Positions 9,093-17,146 of a stretch of DNA of 64,000 nt are shown piece after piece. Every line of letters starts with the position of its first letter. The first letter of the stretch is position 1. The translations under genes were made by a program, and so were the position numbers. The stretch is from Roseiarcus sp963787135. Lineage in GTDB: Bacteria; Pseudomonadota; Alphaproteobacteria; Rhizobiales; Beijerinckiaceae. The stretch is from contig CAWBBW010000042.1 of NCBI GenBank assembly GCA_963787135.1, positions 372,001-436,000 of the forward strand. Direction: 5' to 3'. The notes beneath the pieces were generated by a model. The model saw nothing but the letters and a program-made list of their open reading frames with translations. It was not told the DNA's origin and made no database searches.

Positions 9093-10241
9093 TCATCGAA
9101 ACGCTTGTCCAAGCCGTGCCGTCCATCGCGATACGGCGGCGCCCAGCCTCGCCATGAGCGAGCGCGTCTCCTTGGGCGGCAGATCGCTCATCTGGCGTTC
9201 GAAGTTGTCAGCGAATTTGGCGATGAGGCCGCGCGCCACCGCCTCGATCAGGGCGGGACGCCCGAGCTGTCCGAGCAGGCCGGTCAACGAATAGCCGATT
9301 TGCAGAACGACGTCCGAACCGCCTCCGTCCGCGGGGCGCACCCGATAGTCGATGACGCCGCGAGCACGCGAGGCGTTGGCGGCGTCACCGCCTGCCGTGA
9401 GGATGCGGCCGGAGTGGGTAGCCGGATCCCGCGAGAGATCGGCCGTTCCTTTGAACTTGGCCCTGATCGGCCCCAGGCCGACTGCGAAGGCGCCTTCGGC
9501 GTGGCGGTCGTCTGTTTGCGTCAGCGCAAGGCCCGGAATGGCCGCGCCCACTGCCCGCACATCGGCGAATCGCGCAAAGACACGCTCCGGCGGTGCGCTG
9601 AGAGAAAACCTGTGCTCGAACTCATGGGTCGGGGTAAACGCGACCGGCGCCGCGAAAGCCGGAGAGACGTCCCCGGTGCGCTCCGCCGGCGGGGCGCCGA
9701 TAGCGATCGGATCAGAGGCGTGCGCTCCCACCGGGCCCAGCGTTGCCCGGCCGCCGCCGCGAAGCGCGACGACGCCCGCATCGCGTTGCGCCGCGGTCAC
9801 CTCTTTCACTGCGTTGACGATCCCGACATAGCCGGTGCAGCGGCAGAGGTTGCCGCTCAAGCCCGCGCGGATCGTCCTTTCGTCGGGCGCGCTCAGCCGC
9901 AATACGAGATCGCGCGCGCTGATCAACATTCCCGGGGTGCAATAGCCGCATTGCAGCGCATGATGCCGGGAAAAGGCGCGGCGCAAAGCATCGGCGACGA
10001 CGTCGTCGTCCAGGCCCTCGATCGTCGTCACCTCCGCCCCCGCGCAGGCGGCGGCGAAGGTGATGCATGAGCGCGCGGGTTGGCCGTCGAGAAGCACGGT
10101 GCAGGCGCCGCAGACCCCGTGCTCGCAGCCGAGATGCGTGCCGGTGAGGCCGCAGGTCTCGCGCAACATGTCGGCGAGGCTGATGCGCGACGCCACCGCG
10201 ATTTCGCGCGGGCGTCCATTGAGGGTAAGGGCGAGCAGCAT
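9093..10241 (-). CDS. [2Fe-2S] subunit of molybdenum hydroxylase fused to CoxG-like domain
   Basis: A 382-residue protein in two parts. Residues 1-160 are a CoxS-type subunit carrying two [2Fe-2S] clusters: the plant-type motif CEHGVCGAC with a downstream Cys, then CGYCTPGM and CRCTGY. After a Gly/Ala/Pro-rich linker, residues from about 195 to 355 form an SRPBCC/CoxG-like domain (FEHRFSLSAPPERVF onward), and a basic tail ends the protein. CoxS passes electrons from the Mo site to FAD, and CoxG in CO oxidisers helps anchor or assemble the complex. The fusion implies a fixed 1:1 ratio. The start at 10241 overlaps the stop of the FAD subunit (TGATG). Confidence 0.88.
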   Translation of the reverse strand: MLLALTLNGRPREIAVASRISLADMLRETCGLTGTHLGCEHGVCGACTVLLDGQPARSCITFAAACAGAEVTTIEGLDDDVVADALRRAFSRHHALQCGYCTPGMLISARDLVLRLSAPDERTIRAGLSGNLCRCTGYVGIVNAVKEVTAAQRDAGVVALRGGGRATLGPVGAHASDPIAIGAPPAERTGDVSPAFAAPVAFTPTHEFEHRFSLSAPPERVFARFADVRAVGAAIPGLALTQTDDRHAEGAFAVGLGPIRAKFKGTADLSRDPATHSGRILTAGGDAANASRARGVIDYRVRPADGGGSDVVLQIGYSLTGLLGQLGRPALIEAVARGLIAKFADNFERQMSDLPPKETRSLMARLGAAVSRWTARLGQAFR

Positions 10242-11071
10242 CACGCCGCCATCCCGAGGACGGCCCGCGCGAGGATCGTCGCATGAATGTGGCGGCGCGC
10301 GGGGTCGGCGACGCCGGCCGCCACCAACGCGGCGTTGGCGGCGGCCGGATTGATGCGAAGCGGCTGCCCCGCTGCGGTGGGCTGGATGAGCAAACTTTCG
10401 GCGCTTTCGACCCGCGGCGCGCCGTCCAGAGCGCCGAGCACGACGCGGCCTGCCATCGCGTGGGGGTCGAGCAGGATCGCGGCGCTTGCTTTCGAAAACT
10501 CGCCGACCTTGCGGCAAGACTTGGCGTAGCCGAACAGGCTTTGCGGATGCGGCCTTGGCGCCCGCACCTGAACCAGCAATTCTGATGGCCCAAGCACAGT
10601 CGTCAGCGCGCCCGCAATGAAGTCTTCGACGGGCAGCCGCCGCTCGCCGCGCAAGCCCCGGATCACCGCCACGGCGCCGAGCGCGGGCAGGGCGGTCACC
10701 CAATCGGCGGCGGGATCGGCGTGACAGAGACTCCCGCCGATCGTGCCGCGATTTCTCACCGCGCGATAGGCGATGGCGCCCGCGATTCTGGCCAGAGCGC
10801 CGAGCTCCGAGCCGGCGCGGCCGTCCTCGATGTCCGCATGGGTGACGCAGGCGCCGAGCACGATCTCGTCGCCGTCGACGCCAGCGCGGCGCAACTCGGC
10901 GAGCGCGGAAATGTCGATAAGCGTCGTCGGCTGCACCACGCGCAGATTGAGCATCGGGCCCAGCGATTGTCCGCCCGCGATGAGCTTCGCTCCCGGCCCC
11001 TCGGAATCGAGGATCTGCAGCGCCTCCGCCACGCTCGCCGGCTTTCGATAGCCGAAGTCGCCGGACTTCAT
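10241..11071 (-). CDS. FAD-binding medium subunit of molybdenum hydroxylase (CoxM-like)
   Basis: A 276-residue flavoprotein of the xanthine dehydrogenase/CO dehydrogenase medium-subunit family. The FAD pyrophosphate motif LIAGGQSLGPML lies near residue 35, and RNRGTIGGSLCHADPAAD near residue 105 is the second FAD loop. A C-terminal CO_deh_flav domain follows. It accepts electrons from the iron-sulfur subunit and passes them to the respiratory chain or another acceptor. It overlaps both neighbours at start and stop, so the three subunits are translationally coupled. Confidence 0.92.
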   Translation of the reverse strand: MKSGDFGYRKPASVAEALQILDSEGPGAKLIAGGQSLGPMLNLRVVQPTTLIDISALAELRRAGVDGDEIVLGACVTHADIEDGRAGSELGALARIAGAIAYRAVRNRGTIGGSLCHADPAADWVTALPALGAVAVIRGLRGERRLPVEDFIAGALTTVLGPSELLVQVRAPRPHPQSLFGYAKSCRKVGEFSKASAAILLDPHAMAGRVVLGALDGAPRVESAESLLIQPTAAGQPLRINPAAANAALVAAGVADPARRHIHATILARAVLGMAA

Positions 11072-13431
11072 TCCGCCGCCTTCGACTTGCCGGGCGGTCG
11101 CGCATCGAGCGCGGCGCGGACGATGTCGATCGGCGTCACCGGCGAATGCGACATCTCGACGCCGACGCCCTTGAGCGCGTCGTTGATCGCGTTGACGATC
11201 GCCGCCGGCGGAGCAATCGCGCCGCCTTCGCCAATGCCCTTGACGCCGAACATCGTGTAGGGCGACGGCGTCTCCATATGTTCCAGCCGCGGCGCTGGCG
11301 TCTCGGCGGGGCCGGGCAACAGATAGTCCGCCAATGTCGTCGACAGCGGCTGTCCCGCGGCGTCGAATCGCATCTCCTCATAGAGCGCCGTTCCCAGCCC
11401 TTGCGCGAAGCCGCCGTAGATCTGGCCATCGACGATCATCGGGTTGACGAGCACGCCGCCGTCCTCGACGATCACATAGTCGAGGATATCGACTTCGCCG
11501 AGATCGGTGTCGACCGCCACCAAAGCCGCATGGGCGGCGTAGCTGAAAGCGCCGGTGTCGCGCTCGGGCTTATAGCCCGTCGTCACTTCGAGCCCGCCGG
11601 GATCGACGGCGCCCGGCAGATCTTGCGGGCGGCGATACCAGACGCGCGCCACATCGCTGACGCTCAAGCTTCCGTTCGGACCAAAGATGCGGCCACCGGC
11701 GAGTTCGACCTCGCCGAGATCGGCCTGCAGGAGATGCGCGCCGATCGCCCGACAGCGGTCGGCGAGAACGCGGCACGCCGTTCCGACCGCGCCGCCGGCC
11801 ATCACCATGCAGCGCGACCCCCAGGTCCCCGTGGAATAGGGCGTGATCGCAGTGTCGCCATGGATGACCCGGATGCGGTCGGTGTCGACGCCGAGGATCT
11901 CATTTGCCACCTGCGCGAGCGTCGTTTCCAGACCCTGTCCGTGCGAATGCACGCCGACGCGAATTTCGAGGCCGCCATCGGGCGTCAGCCGCGCCTGCGC
12001 CTGTTCGTGCCCCGGCACCATCGGGACCCCCCAGCCCGCGTAGACCGAAGTGCCATGCGCGGCCTGCTCGCAGTAGACGGAGAAGCCGACGCCGATTTTG
12101 CGGCCGTCCGGTTCGTCCCGCGCCTGGCGGCGCCGAATTGCCGAAAGATCGATGTTCGCGGTCGCCCGGCGCAAGGCTTCGGGGTAGTCGCCGCTGTCGA
12201 AATGCTTGGCGGTGATATTATCGAACGGCATCTGCTCGGGACGCACGAGATTTCGGCGCTTGAGCTCCACCGGCTCCATGCCGATTTCGCGCGCCACCGC
12301 ATCGAGCACGAGCTCCAGCGCGAAGCAGACGCCGGTGCGGGCGACGCCGCGATAAGGAAGGATTGGGCACTTGTTGGTCGCGACGGAATAGGTGCGGCAG
12401 CGATAAGCGGGAAAATCATAGGGGCCCGGCAGAATGCTGACGAGCTGCGCGGCCTCGAGGCAGGCGGAGAAAGGATACGAGGAATAGGCGCCGGAATCGA
12501 CGGTCGCTTCGCAATCGATTCCGCGCAGGCGCCCGTCATGATCGGCATAGGCGGTGATGCGGTAGTGATGCTCACGGCAATTGGCGCTCGCGCTCAGATG
12601 CTCCCGTCGATCTTCCAGCCAGCGCAGGGGAAAGCCGCAGCGCATCGCCAGCCATCCGAGGCAAACCTCTTCGGGCAGCAGAATGCCCTTGTAGCCGAAC
12701 CCGCCGCCGACGTCGGGCGCGACAATGCGAACGCGACCCTGATCCATCGCCAGACATTCGCTGAGGCCGTTGCGCACAATATGCGGCATCTGCGTCGCAC
12801 TGTGCAGCGTCAGTTGATCAAGCCGATGGTCGAAATGCGCAACAATGCCGCGACCTTCGATCGGCGCCATGCATTGGCGGGCGGTTGCGATTTCGCGGGT
12901 GATCCTGACGGGCGCGTCGAGCGCCTTCTCGATGCCGATTTCGACGAAGGATTCCAGAAAGACATTGTCGGCCCACTCCTCGTGCACCAGGGCCGACTCC
13001 GGCCTTCGCGCGGCGAGCATGTCGTGAACGGCGGGCAGCTCATCGAAGTCGACCTGCACTTGCGCCGCAATATCCTCGGCCTCGGCCCGCGTTGGGGCGA
13101 CGCACATCGCGAGCAATTCGCCGACGTGGCGGACCTTGCCCGTCGCAAGAACCGGCTGGTCCGAGGGCTTGAAACCCTTAAGGCCGGAGACAGCGCGGAT
13201 TGGCCGCACGCCCTCGAGATCGTCGGCGATGAAGACGCGGTCACGCAGGTCGGGCGGGATATGGATGGCCCGGATTCGGGCGTGCGCGAGCGGGCTGCGC
13301 ACGAAGGCGACGTCCTGCATGTTGGCCAGGCGGATGTCGCCGACGAATTGCCCGCGCCCACGCAGCAGCCGATCGTCTTCCTTGCGAAGAAGCGAGGCGC
13401 CGACGCCCTGTGGCTTCGGCGCCGGGCTCAT
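11068..13431 (-). CDS. Molybdopterin-binding large subunit of molybdenum hydroxylase (CoxL-like, not form I CODH)
   Basis: A 787-residue catalytic subunit of the xanthine oxidase family. It binds the molybdopterin cytosine or guanine dinucleotide cofactor and hydroxylates its substrate with water. Visible motifs are VGGGFGYKG, the active-site loop PYRGVARTG, and the C-terminal GVKGIGEGGAIAPP, whose Glu is the conserved base. Form I CO dehydrogenase has AYXCSFR in the loop, so this is not the classic CO-oxidising enzyme. It belongs to the form II-like group that includes caffeine, nicotine and other heterocycle or aldehyde hydroxylases. Substrate unknown. It overlaps the upstream hydrolase gene (ATGA). 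Confidence 0.93.
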   Translation of the reverse strand: MSPAPKPQGVGASLLRKEDDRLLRGRGQFVGDIRLANMQDVAFVRSPLAHARIRAIHIPPDLRDRVFIADDLEGVRPIRAVSGLKGFKPSDQPVLATGKVRHVGELLAMCVAPTRAEAEDIAAQVQVDFDELPAVHDMLAARRPESALVHEEWADNVFLESFVEIGIEKALDAPVRITREIATARQCMAPIEGRGIVAHFDHRLDQLTLHSATQMPHIVRNGLSECLAMDQGRVRIVAPDVGGGFGYKGILLPEEVCLGWLAMRCGFPLRWLEDRREHLSASANCREHHYRITAYADHDGRLRGIDCEATVDSGAYSSYPFSACLEAAQLVSILPGPYDFPAYRCRTYSVATNKCPILPYRGVARTGVCFALELVLDAVAREIGMEPVELKRRNLVRPEQMPFDNITAKHFDSGDYPEALRRATANIDLSAIRRRQARDEPDGRKIGVGFSVYCEQAAHGTSVYAGWGVPMVPGHEQAQARLTPDGGLEIRVGVHSHGQGLETTLAQVANEILGVDTDRIRVIHGDTAITPYSTGTWGSRCMVMAGGAVGTACRVLADRCRAIGAHLLQADLGEVELAGGRIFGPNGSLSVSDVARVWYRRPQDLPGAVDPGGLEVTTGYKPERDTGAFSYAAHAALVAVDTDLGEVDILDYVIVEDGGVLVNPMIVDGQIYGGFAQGLGTALYEEMRFDAAGQPLSTTLADYLLPGPAETPAPRLEHMETPSPYTMFGVKGIGEGGAIAPPAAIVNAINDALKGVGVEMSHSPVTPIDIVRAALDARPPGKSKAAE

Positions 13432-14282
13432 TTCACCAACTCCGCCAAAGCGAGGATCGCGCCAAGGATTTCCCCCTTGGGCTCGCGTAGTGCGTCAAGC
13501 ACGGTGAAATGATTGGCGCCTGCGACCGGGATCAGCCATCCGGGCGCCTGCGCTGCCGATCGGAGCGTGTGCAGCCGCCGCGAGTCGCAAACGAGCGCCG
13601 GCAGTTCCGCCCCGCCATAAGCGAGGATGAAGGGTTTGAGTGTCGGGGGCAGCCGCAGCGGCGAGAAATTCACTACCTCGGCAGCCGTCAGCTTCAGCGC
13701 GGCATTGAGGCCGGTGTCGCAGAGCGGCCCCAGTTCGTAGACGCCAGAGATCCCGGCGCCGGCGCGCACGTGAGAATGATCGAGCGAGAGGGCGGCGAGA
13801 TGAGCGCCGGCCGACCAGCCGGAGATGATGGCCGGCCCGCTCGCGCCGTGCGCTGGTCCCTCGCGGGCCAACCAGTCCAGCGCGGCGCGAATTTCGGCGA
13901 CGATTTGGGTCATTGTCGCCGCGGGGGCGAGGGTATGGCCGGCCATTGCGACCGTCAGGCCCCTGGCCAGCGCGCCTTCAGCCATGATGGCGAAAAGTCC
14001 CCGGCTGTTGCGCTGCCAGTAGCCGCCGTGAATGAAAATCAGAACCGGCGCCTGCGGGTCGGCGGCGGGATAAATGTCCCACTTCTGGTTCGGCCCCGCG
14101 CCATAAGCGAGATCGAGGCGCCAGGCTCCACGCGCGCGAAAGACGGCCGAGGCCTCGTTGCGCGCCGCAACCAGCGCAGCGCTATTGGCGGTCGCGGCGT
14201 TGTTGTCATAAGCGGCATCGCGCTCTTCCCTTGTGAGCTCTCCCCATCGGTCGCGCGGATCGGCGACGGGAGCAGGGTTCAT
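13428..14282 (-). CDS. Alpha/beta hydrolase, kynurenine formamidase-like
   Basis: A 284-residue alpha/beta hydrolase with the oxyanion-hole motif HGGYW at about residue 86, the nucleophile elbow GWSAG, and a C-terminal catalytic His in GANHFTVLD. HGGYW together with this length is typical of the arylformamidase/kynurenine formamidase-like group, which cleaves N-formyl or small amide and ester bonds. It lies between a metal amidohydrolase and a molybdenum hydroxylase with overlapping junctions, suggesting one step in breaking down an amide or N-heterocycle. The specific substrate cannot be read from the sequence. Confidence 0.85.
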   Translation of the reverse strand: MNPAPVADPRDRWGELTREERDAAYDNNAATANSAALVAARNEASAVFRARGAWRLDLAYGAGPNQKWDIYPAADPQAPVLIFIHGGYWQRNSRGLFAIMAEGALARGLTVAMAGHTLAPAATMTQIVAEIRAALDWLAREGPAHGASGPAIISGWSAGAHLAALSLDHSHVRAGAGISGVYELGPLCDTGLNAALKLTAAEVVNFSPLRLPPTLKPFILAYGGAELPALVCDSRRLHTLRSAAQAPGWLIPVAGANHFTVLDALREPKGEILGAILALAELVK

Positions 14283-15559
14283 CAGGCGGCGACCGCCGCC
14301 GGCAGGATCGGCGCGTCGGCGTCGAAGCGTCGGCCGGCGCGCAGGCAGAAGGCCGGGCGCAACAGACGCTCCGCGACGACCTCGTTCTTTTCGTTGTCGT
14401 GCAGGCGGAAACGTCCGCGCTCGTCGTGCAGAACCGAAATGTCGGCCGCGCGTCCCACCGCCAAGGCGCCGATCTCGCTCGCCATGCCGAGCATCGCCGC
14501 GGCGTTGTTGGTGACCATCGGGACCACCTGTTCGAGCGAGAGCCCCAGCGCCATCATGGAGCTCATCGCCTGGGTCAGGCTGAAACGGGCCTGGCCGAGG
14601 AAGGGGTGGTTTTCCTCGTCGGGGTGCTCTTTCGGCGTTCCCGGCGGCGGCGGCACGCGCGTGTTATAGCCATGCATGTCGGCGCCCAGTGTATTCGGAA
14701 CGATGCCGGCGTCGAGCGCCGTCCTGGCGAGGCGGTAGGAGAAATGGCTGCCGTGTCCGACATCGACCTTGAGGCCGCGATCGAGCGCCGCCTTGATGAC
14801 GCGATGCACCTGACCCTCGCGATTGACGAAGCCGCCGGGATGGCGCGTGAATGGATGGGCGAGCACGTCGCCGGGTTTCAGGAGGGGTATCACTCGCTCG
14901 ACGATCGTGTCCGCGTCCTCGCCGTTGGCGCCCGATTCCGGCAAGCCCCAGAGCTGGCCGAAATGGACGTAGACCGGCAAGTCCGCCTTACGGCCGATCT
15001 CCGCCGCCATCTCGATCACGCGAATGCCCCAGCGGGCAAAGCCGCCGATTTCCGCGTGCGCCTTGATTCCGCGAACGATGTCCCTGTTGGCTTTCGCCGC
15101 CGCAACGGTCGCGGCGACATCGACGCCTTCGGGGCTATAGAGCTGGGGATAATAGTGGCCCTCGAGACCGCCCACGACATAAGCGGACAGAAACGCCACT
15201 ACGCGCGTCTTCGCGGGCTCGACGACGAAATGGCGAAAGCCTGGAAGCGTCATGCACGACGGGCCGCCCTGATCGACGACCGTGGTCACGCCGGAATGCA
15301 CCCCGACCATATCGGCGTTGAGCCCGAAACGGCCCGAGACATACTGGTAGACATGCGCATGGGTGTCGATCAGGCCCGGCAGCACGAGCTTGCCCGAGAC
15401 GTCCACGACCTCGTTGGCGGAACTCGCGAGAATGTGGTCCTCGATTGCGGCGATCGCGCCATCGCGGACGCCGACGTCCTTCATGCCGTCGATCCCTGAC
15501 GCCGGGCAAATGACCCGGCCGCCGCGCAAGATGAGATCGAAGCTCAATTCGTCCGTCAT
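14282..15559 (-). CDS. Amidohydrolase/deacetylase-family metallohydrolase
   Basis: A 425-residue TIM-barrel metallohydrolase. The N-terminal strand ends in GLIDTHAHVYQY (HxH metal ligands), GIKAHAEIGG holds the candidate carboxylated Lys, and YVHFGQ and DVGHGSHFSYRLA supply further His ligands. LGADMHGYN holds the catalytic Asp. The VGHGS...A...G block resembles the Atu3266/EF0837-type amidohydrolase/deacetylase group. I chose the ATG at 15559 (MTDELSF) because it starts right before the typical first strand; an ATG at 15598 is possible. First gene of the operon running to 9093. Confidence 0.85.
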   Translation of the reverse strand: MTDELSFDLILRGGRVICPASGIDGMKDVGVRDGAIAAIEDHILASSANEVVDVSGKLVLPGLIDTHAHVYQYVSGRFGLNADMVGVHSGVTTVVDQGGPSCMTLPGFRHFVVEPAKTRVVAFLSAYVVGGLEGHYYPQLYSPEGVDVAATVAAAKANRDIVRGIKAHAEIGGFARWGIRVIEMAAEIGRKADLPVYVHFGQLWGLPESGANGEDADTIVERVIPLLKPGDVLAHPFTRHPGGFVNREGQVHRVIKAALDRGLKVDVGHGSHFSYRLARTALDAGIVPNTLGADMHGYNTRVPPPPGTPKEHPDEENHPFLGQARFSLTQAMSSMMALGLSLEQVVPMVTNNAAAMLGMASEIGALAVGRAADISVLHDERGRFRLHDNEKNEVVAERLLRPAFCLRAGRRFDADAPILPAAVAA

Positions 15560-15790
15560 CGGATCGCCGCTCCCCCGTGATGTTCTGGCCCTGCCCATGG
15601 ATCAACCATCCTTCGCATCGGGAAACTCAACTCTTATGCCAAAACATGAGATTTCGGAATGCGCTCCCGCCCTCATGGGCGCCGCGAATCCGAACCCAGT
15701 GGAAATTCTGCGATCTGACTTCCTTAACGCTTGAGTATCACCCGCATAGGTCCGCAAGCTTTTAGACGCTGCGCCCGCGCCGAAGTCGCC

Positions 15791-16972
15791 ATGTGGTTTC
15801 GCCTGCTCGCCCTCGGTTTGCTCCTGCACCCCGCCCCGGCCCTGGCCGGCGTCAAGGAGAACGTCGCCGCGCTGGCGCCGTCGGGATTGGTGCTCGTCGT
15901 GGACGCCGACGGCCACGAGTTGGTCGCCCAGAACGCTGACGAGCCCTTCGTCCCGGCCTCGGTCACCAAAATTGTAACGGCATGGCTCGCGATGGAGGTT
16001 CTGGGCGCCGACTACCGCTTCGAGACCCGTTTCTACCTCGACGACAAGCGGGTGCTCTACGTGCGCGGAGGCGGCGATCCTTTCCTGATCTCGGAGGAGC
16101 TCGCGCCGCTCGCGGCCGAGCTGGTCAAAGCGGTCGGCAAGGAGCCGATCACCGGCATCGTGCTCGACGCGAGCTACTATCCTTCCAACCTCCGCGTCCC
16201 CGGCATCGAGGATGACAGCGAGGCCTACGACGCGCTGAACTCCGCGCTGGCGGTGAATTTCAACACGGTCTACGCCGTGCGTAGCGGCGCCACAGTGCGC
16301 TCCGCGGAGACGCAGACCCCGATCACCCCGCTCGCGATTGCTGAGTTCCGGGCGCGAGGCCCTAACGGAAAGGGCCGCATCAGCCTCGCCCAGGACCCCG
16401 CAGTGAGCCTCCGATATGCCGGCGAGCTGATCGCGGCGTTCATCGAGCGGGCCGGCGGCAGCGTGAAGGGCGCCATCACAACCGGAACCGTGCCGGAGGG
16501 ACTGAAGCCGGTCACCGTTCACCGGCAGTCGCGCACCCTCTCGGAGATCCTGATCGAGCTGTTCCGCGCCTCGAACAACTATATCGCCAATCAGGTTTTC
16601 CTGGAGATCGGCGGCCACCGCCTCGGCGGGCCGGTCAGCCTCGAGAAGTCGCTTCAGGTCGCGAACGAGATGCTCGCCGCGCAGGGCCTCGCAGCAGACA
16701 TCCATCTTGAGGAAGGCTCGGGCATCAGCCGCGACAACCGCTTCACCGCCCGCGGCCTCGCCAAAGTGCTGGGCCTCTTCGCGCCCCACGCCGATCTGCT
16801 TCGCGGCCATGACGGCGGCATGGACAAGACCGGCACCATGGACGGAGTCCGCACGCTCGCCGGCTATGCCGACACTTCTGCCCATGGACAGGTCCGTTTC
16901 GTGATCTCGCTCGCCGGCAATAGTGGCGACCTACGCTTCCGCTTGCTCCGGGCTGTCGAGTCCGGGCTATAG
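15791..16972 (+). CDS. dacB: D-alanyl-D-alanine carboxypeptidase/endopeptidase (PBP4-type)
   Basis: A 393-residue exported penicillin-binding protein. The start at 15791 gives a clean signal peptide (MWFRLLALGLLLHPAPALAG). All three active-site motifs are present: S57-V-T-K60, SNN in FRASNNYIAN, and KTG in MDKTGTMDG. The family (peptidase S13) trims the terminal D-Ala and cuts peptide cross-links in the periplasm. It is monocistronic in appearance, divergent from the amidohydrolase operon and followed by the separate E1 transcription unit. The insert usual in PBP4 looks shortened. Confidence 0.93.
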   Translation: MWFRLLALGLLLHPAPALAGVKENVAALAPSGLVLVVDADGHELVAQNADEPFVPASVTKIVTAWLAMEVLGADYRFETRFYLDDKRVLYVRGGGDPFLISEELAPLAAELVKAVGKEPITGIVLDASYYPSNLRVPGIEDDSEAYDALNSALAVNFNTVYAVRSGATVRSAETQTPITPLAIAEFRARGPNGKGRISLAQDPAVSLRYAGELIAAFIERAGGSVKGAITTGTVPEGLKPVTVHRQSRTLSEILIELFRASNNYIANQVFLEIGGHRLGGPVSLEKSLQVANEMLAAQGLAADIHLEEGSGISRDNRFTARGLAKVLGLFAPHADLLRGHDGGMDKTGTMDGVRTLAGYADTSAHGQVRFVISLAGNSGDLRFRLLRAVESGL

Positions 16973-16988
16973 CGGGAGTTTCGCCCGC
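16972..16988 (+). terminator. Possible hairpin after dacB
   Basis: GCGGG at 16972-16976 can pair with CCCGC about 7 bases later, overlapping the dacB stop. There is no following T-run, so this is weak support for a terminator. Confidence 0.2.
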
Positions 16989-17046
16989 CGGGCCGATGTG
17001 GAATTTGCCTGTCGTTCGGCGCCCTCGCTTTATCGCGTAGATTTGA

Positions 17047-17074
17047 ACATTTGTCCGCGATCACGGATAAATGT
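17047..17074. promoter_or_regulatory. Inverted repeat, candidate SorC-type operator, adjoining a TTGACA box
   Basis: Two 11-base arms, ACATTTGTCCG (17047-17057) and CGGATAAATGT (17064-17074), are reverse complements at 10 of 11 positions, separated by 6 bases. A TTGACA hexamer follows at 17077-17082, about 65 bases before the E1 start. The site stands in front of the only operon in the neighbourhood that encodes a SorC-family regulator, so autogenous control is the simplest reading. No clear -10 box is visible. Confidence 0.6.
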
Positions 17075-17146
17075 CATTGACAATTCGCCCTCAGAGGGAG
17101 AAACGATCCGTCAGATCCCTCCCGGGCGCCGAGTCAAAGGACCTCC

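Noticed and set aside
11068..13431. Aerobic CO dehydrogenase
   Set aside because: The active-site loop is PYRGVAR, not the AYXCSFR of form I CODH, and the operon carries amide hydrolases rather than CODH accessory genes.
11146..13512. A 788-codon plus-strand open frame
   Set aside because: It is exactly antisense to the CoxL-like gene, which has full family motifs. High GC removes stops from the opposite strand; the translation is low-complexity and has no recognisable domain.
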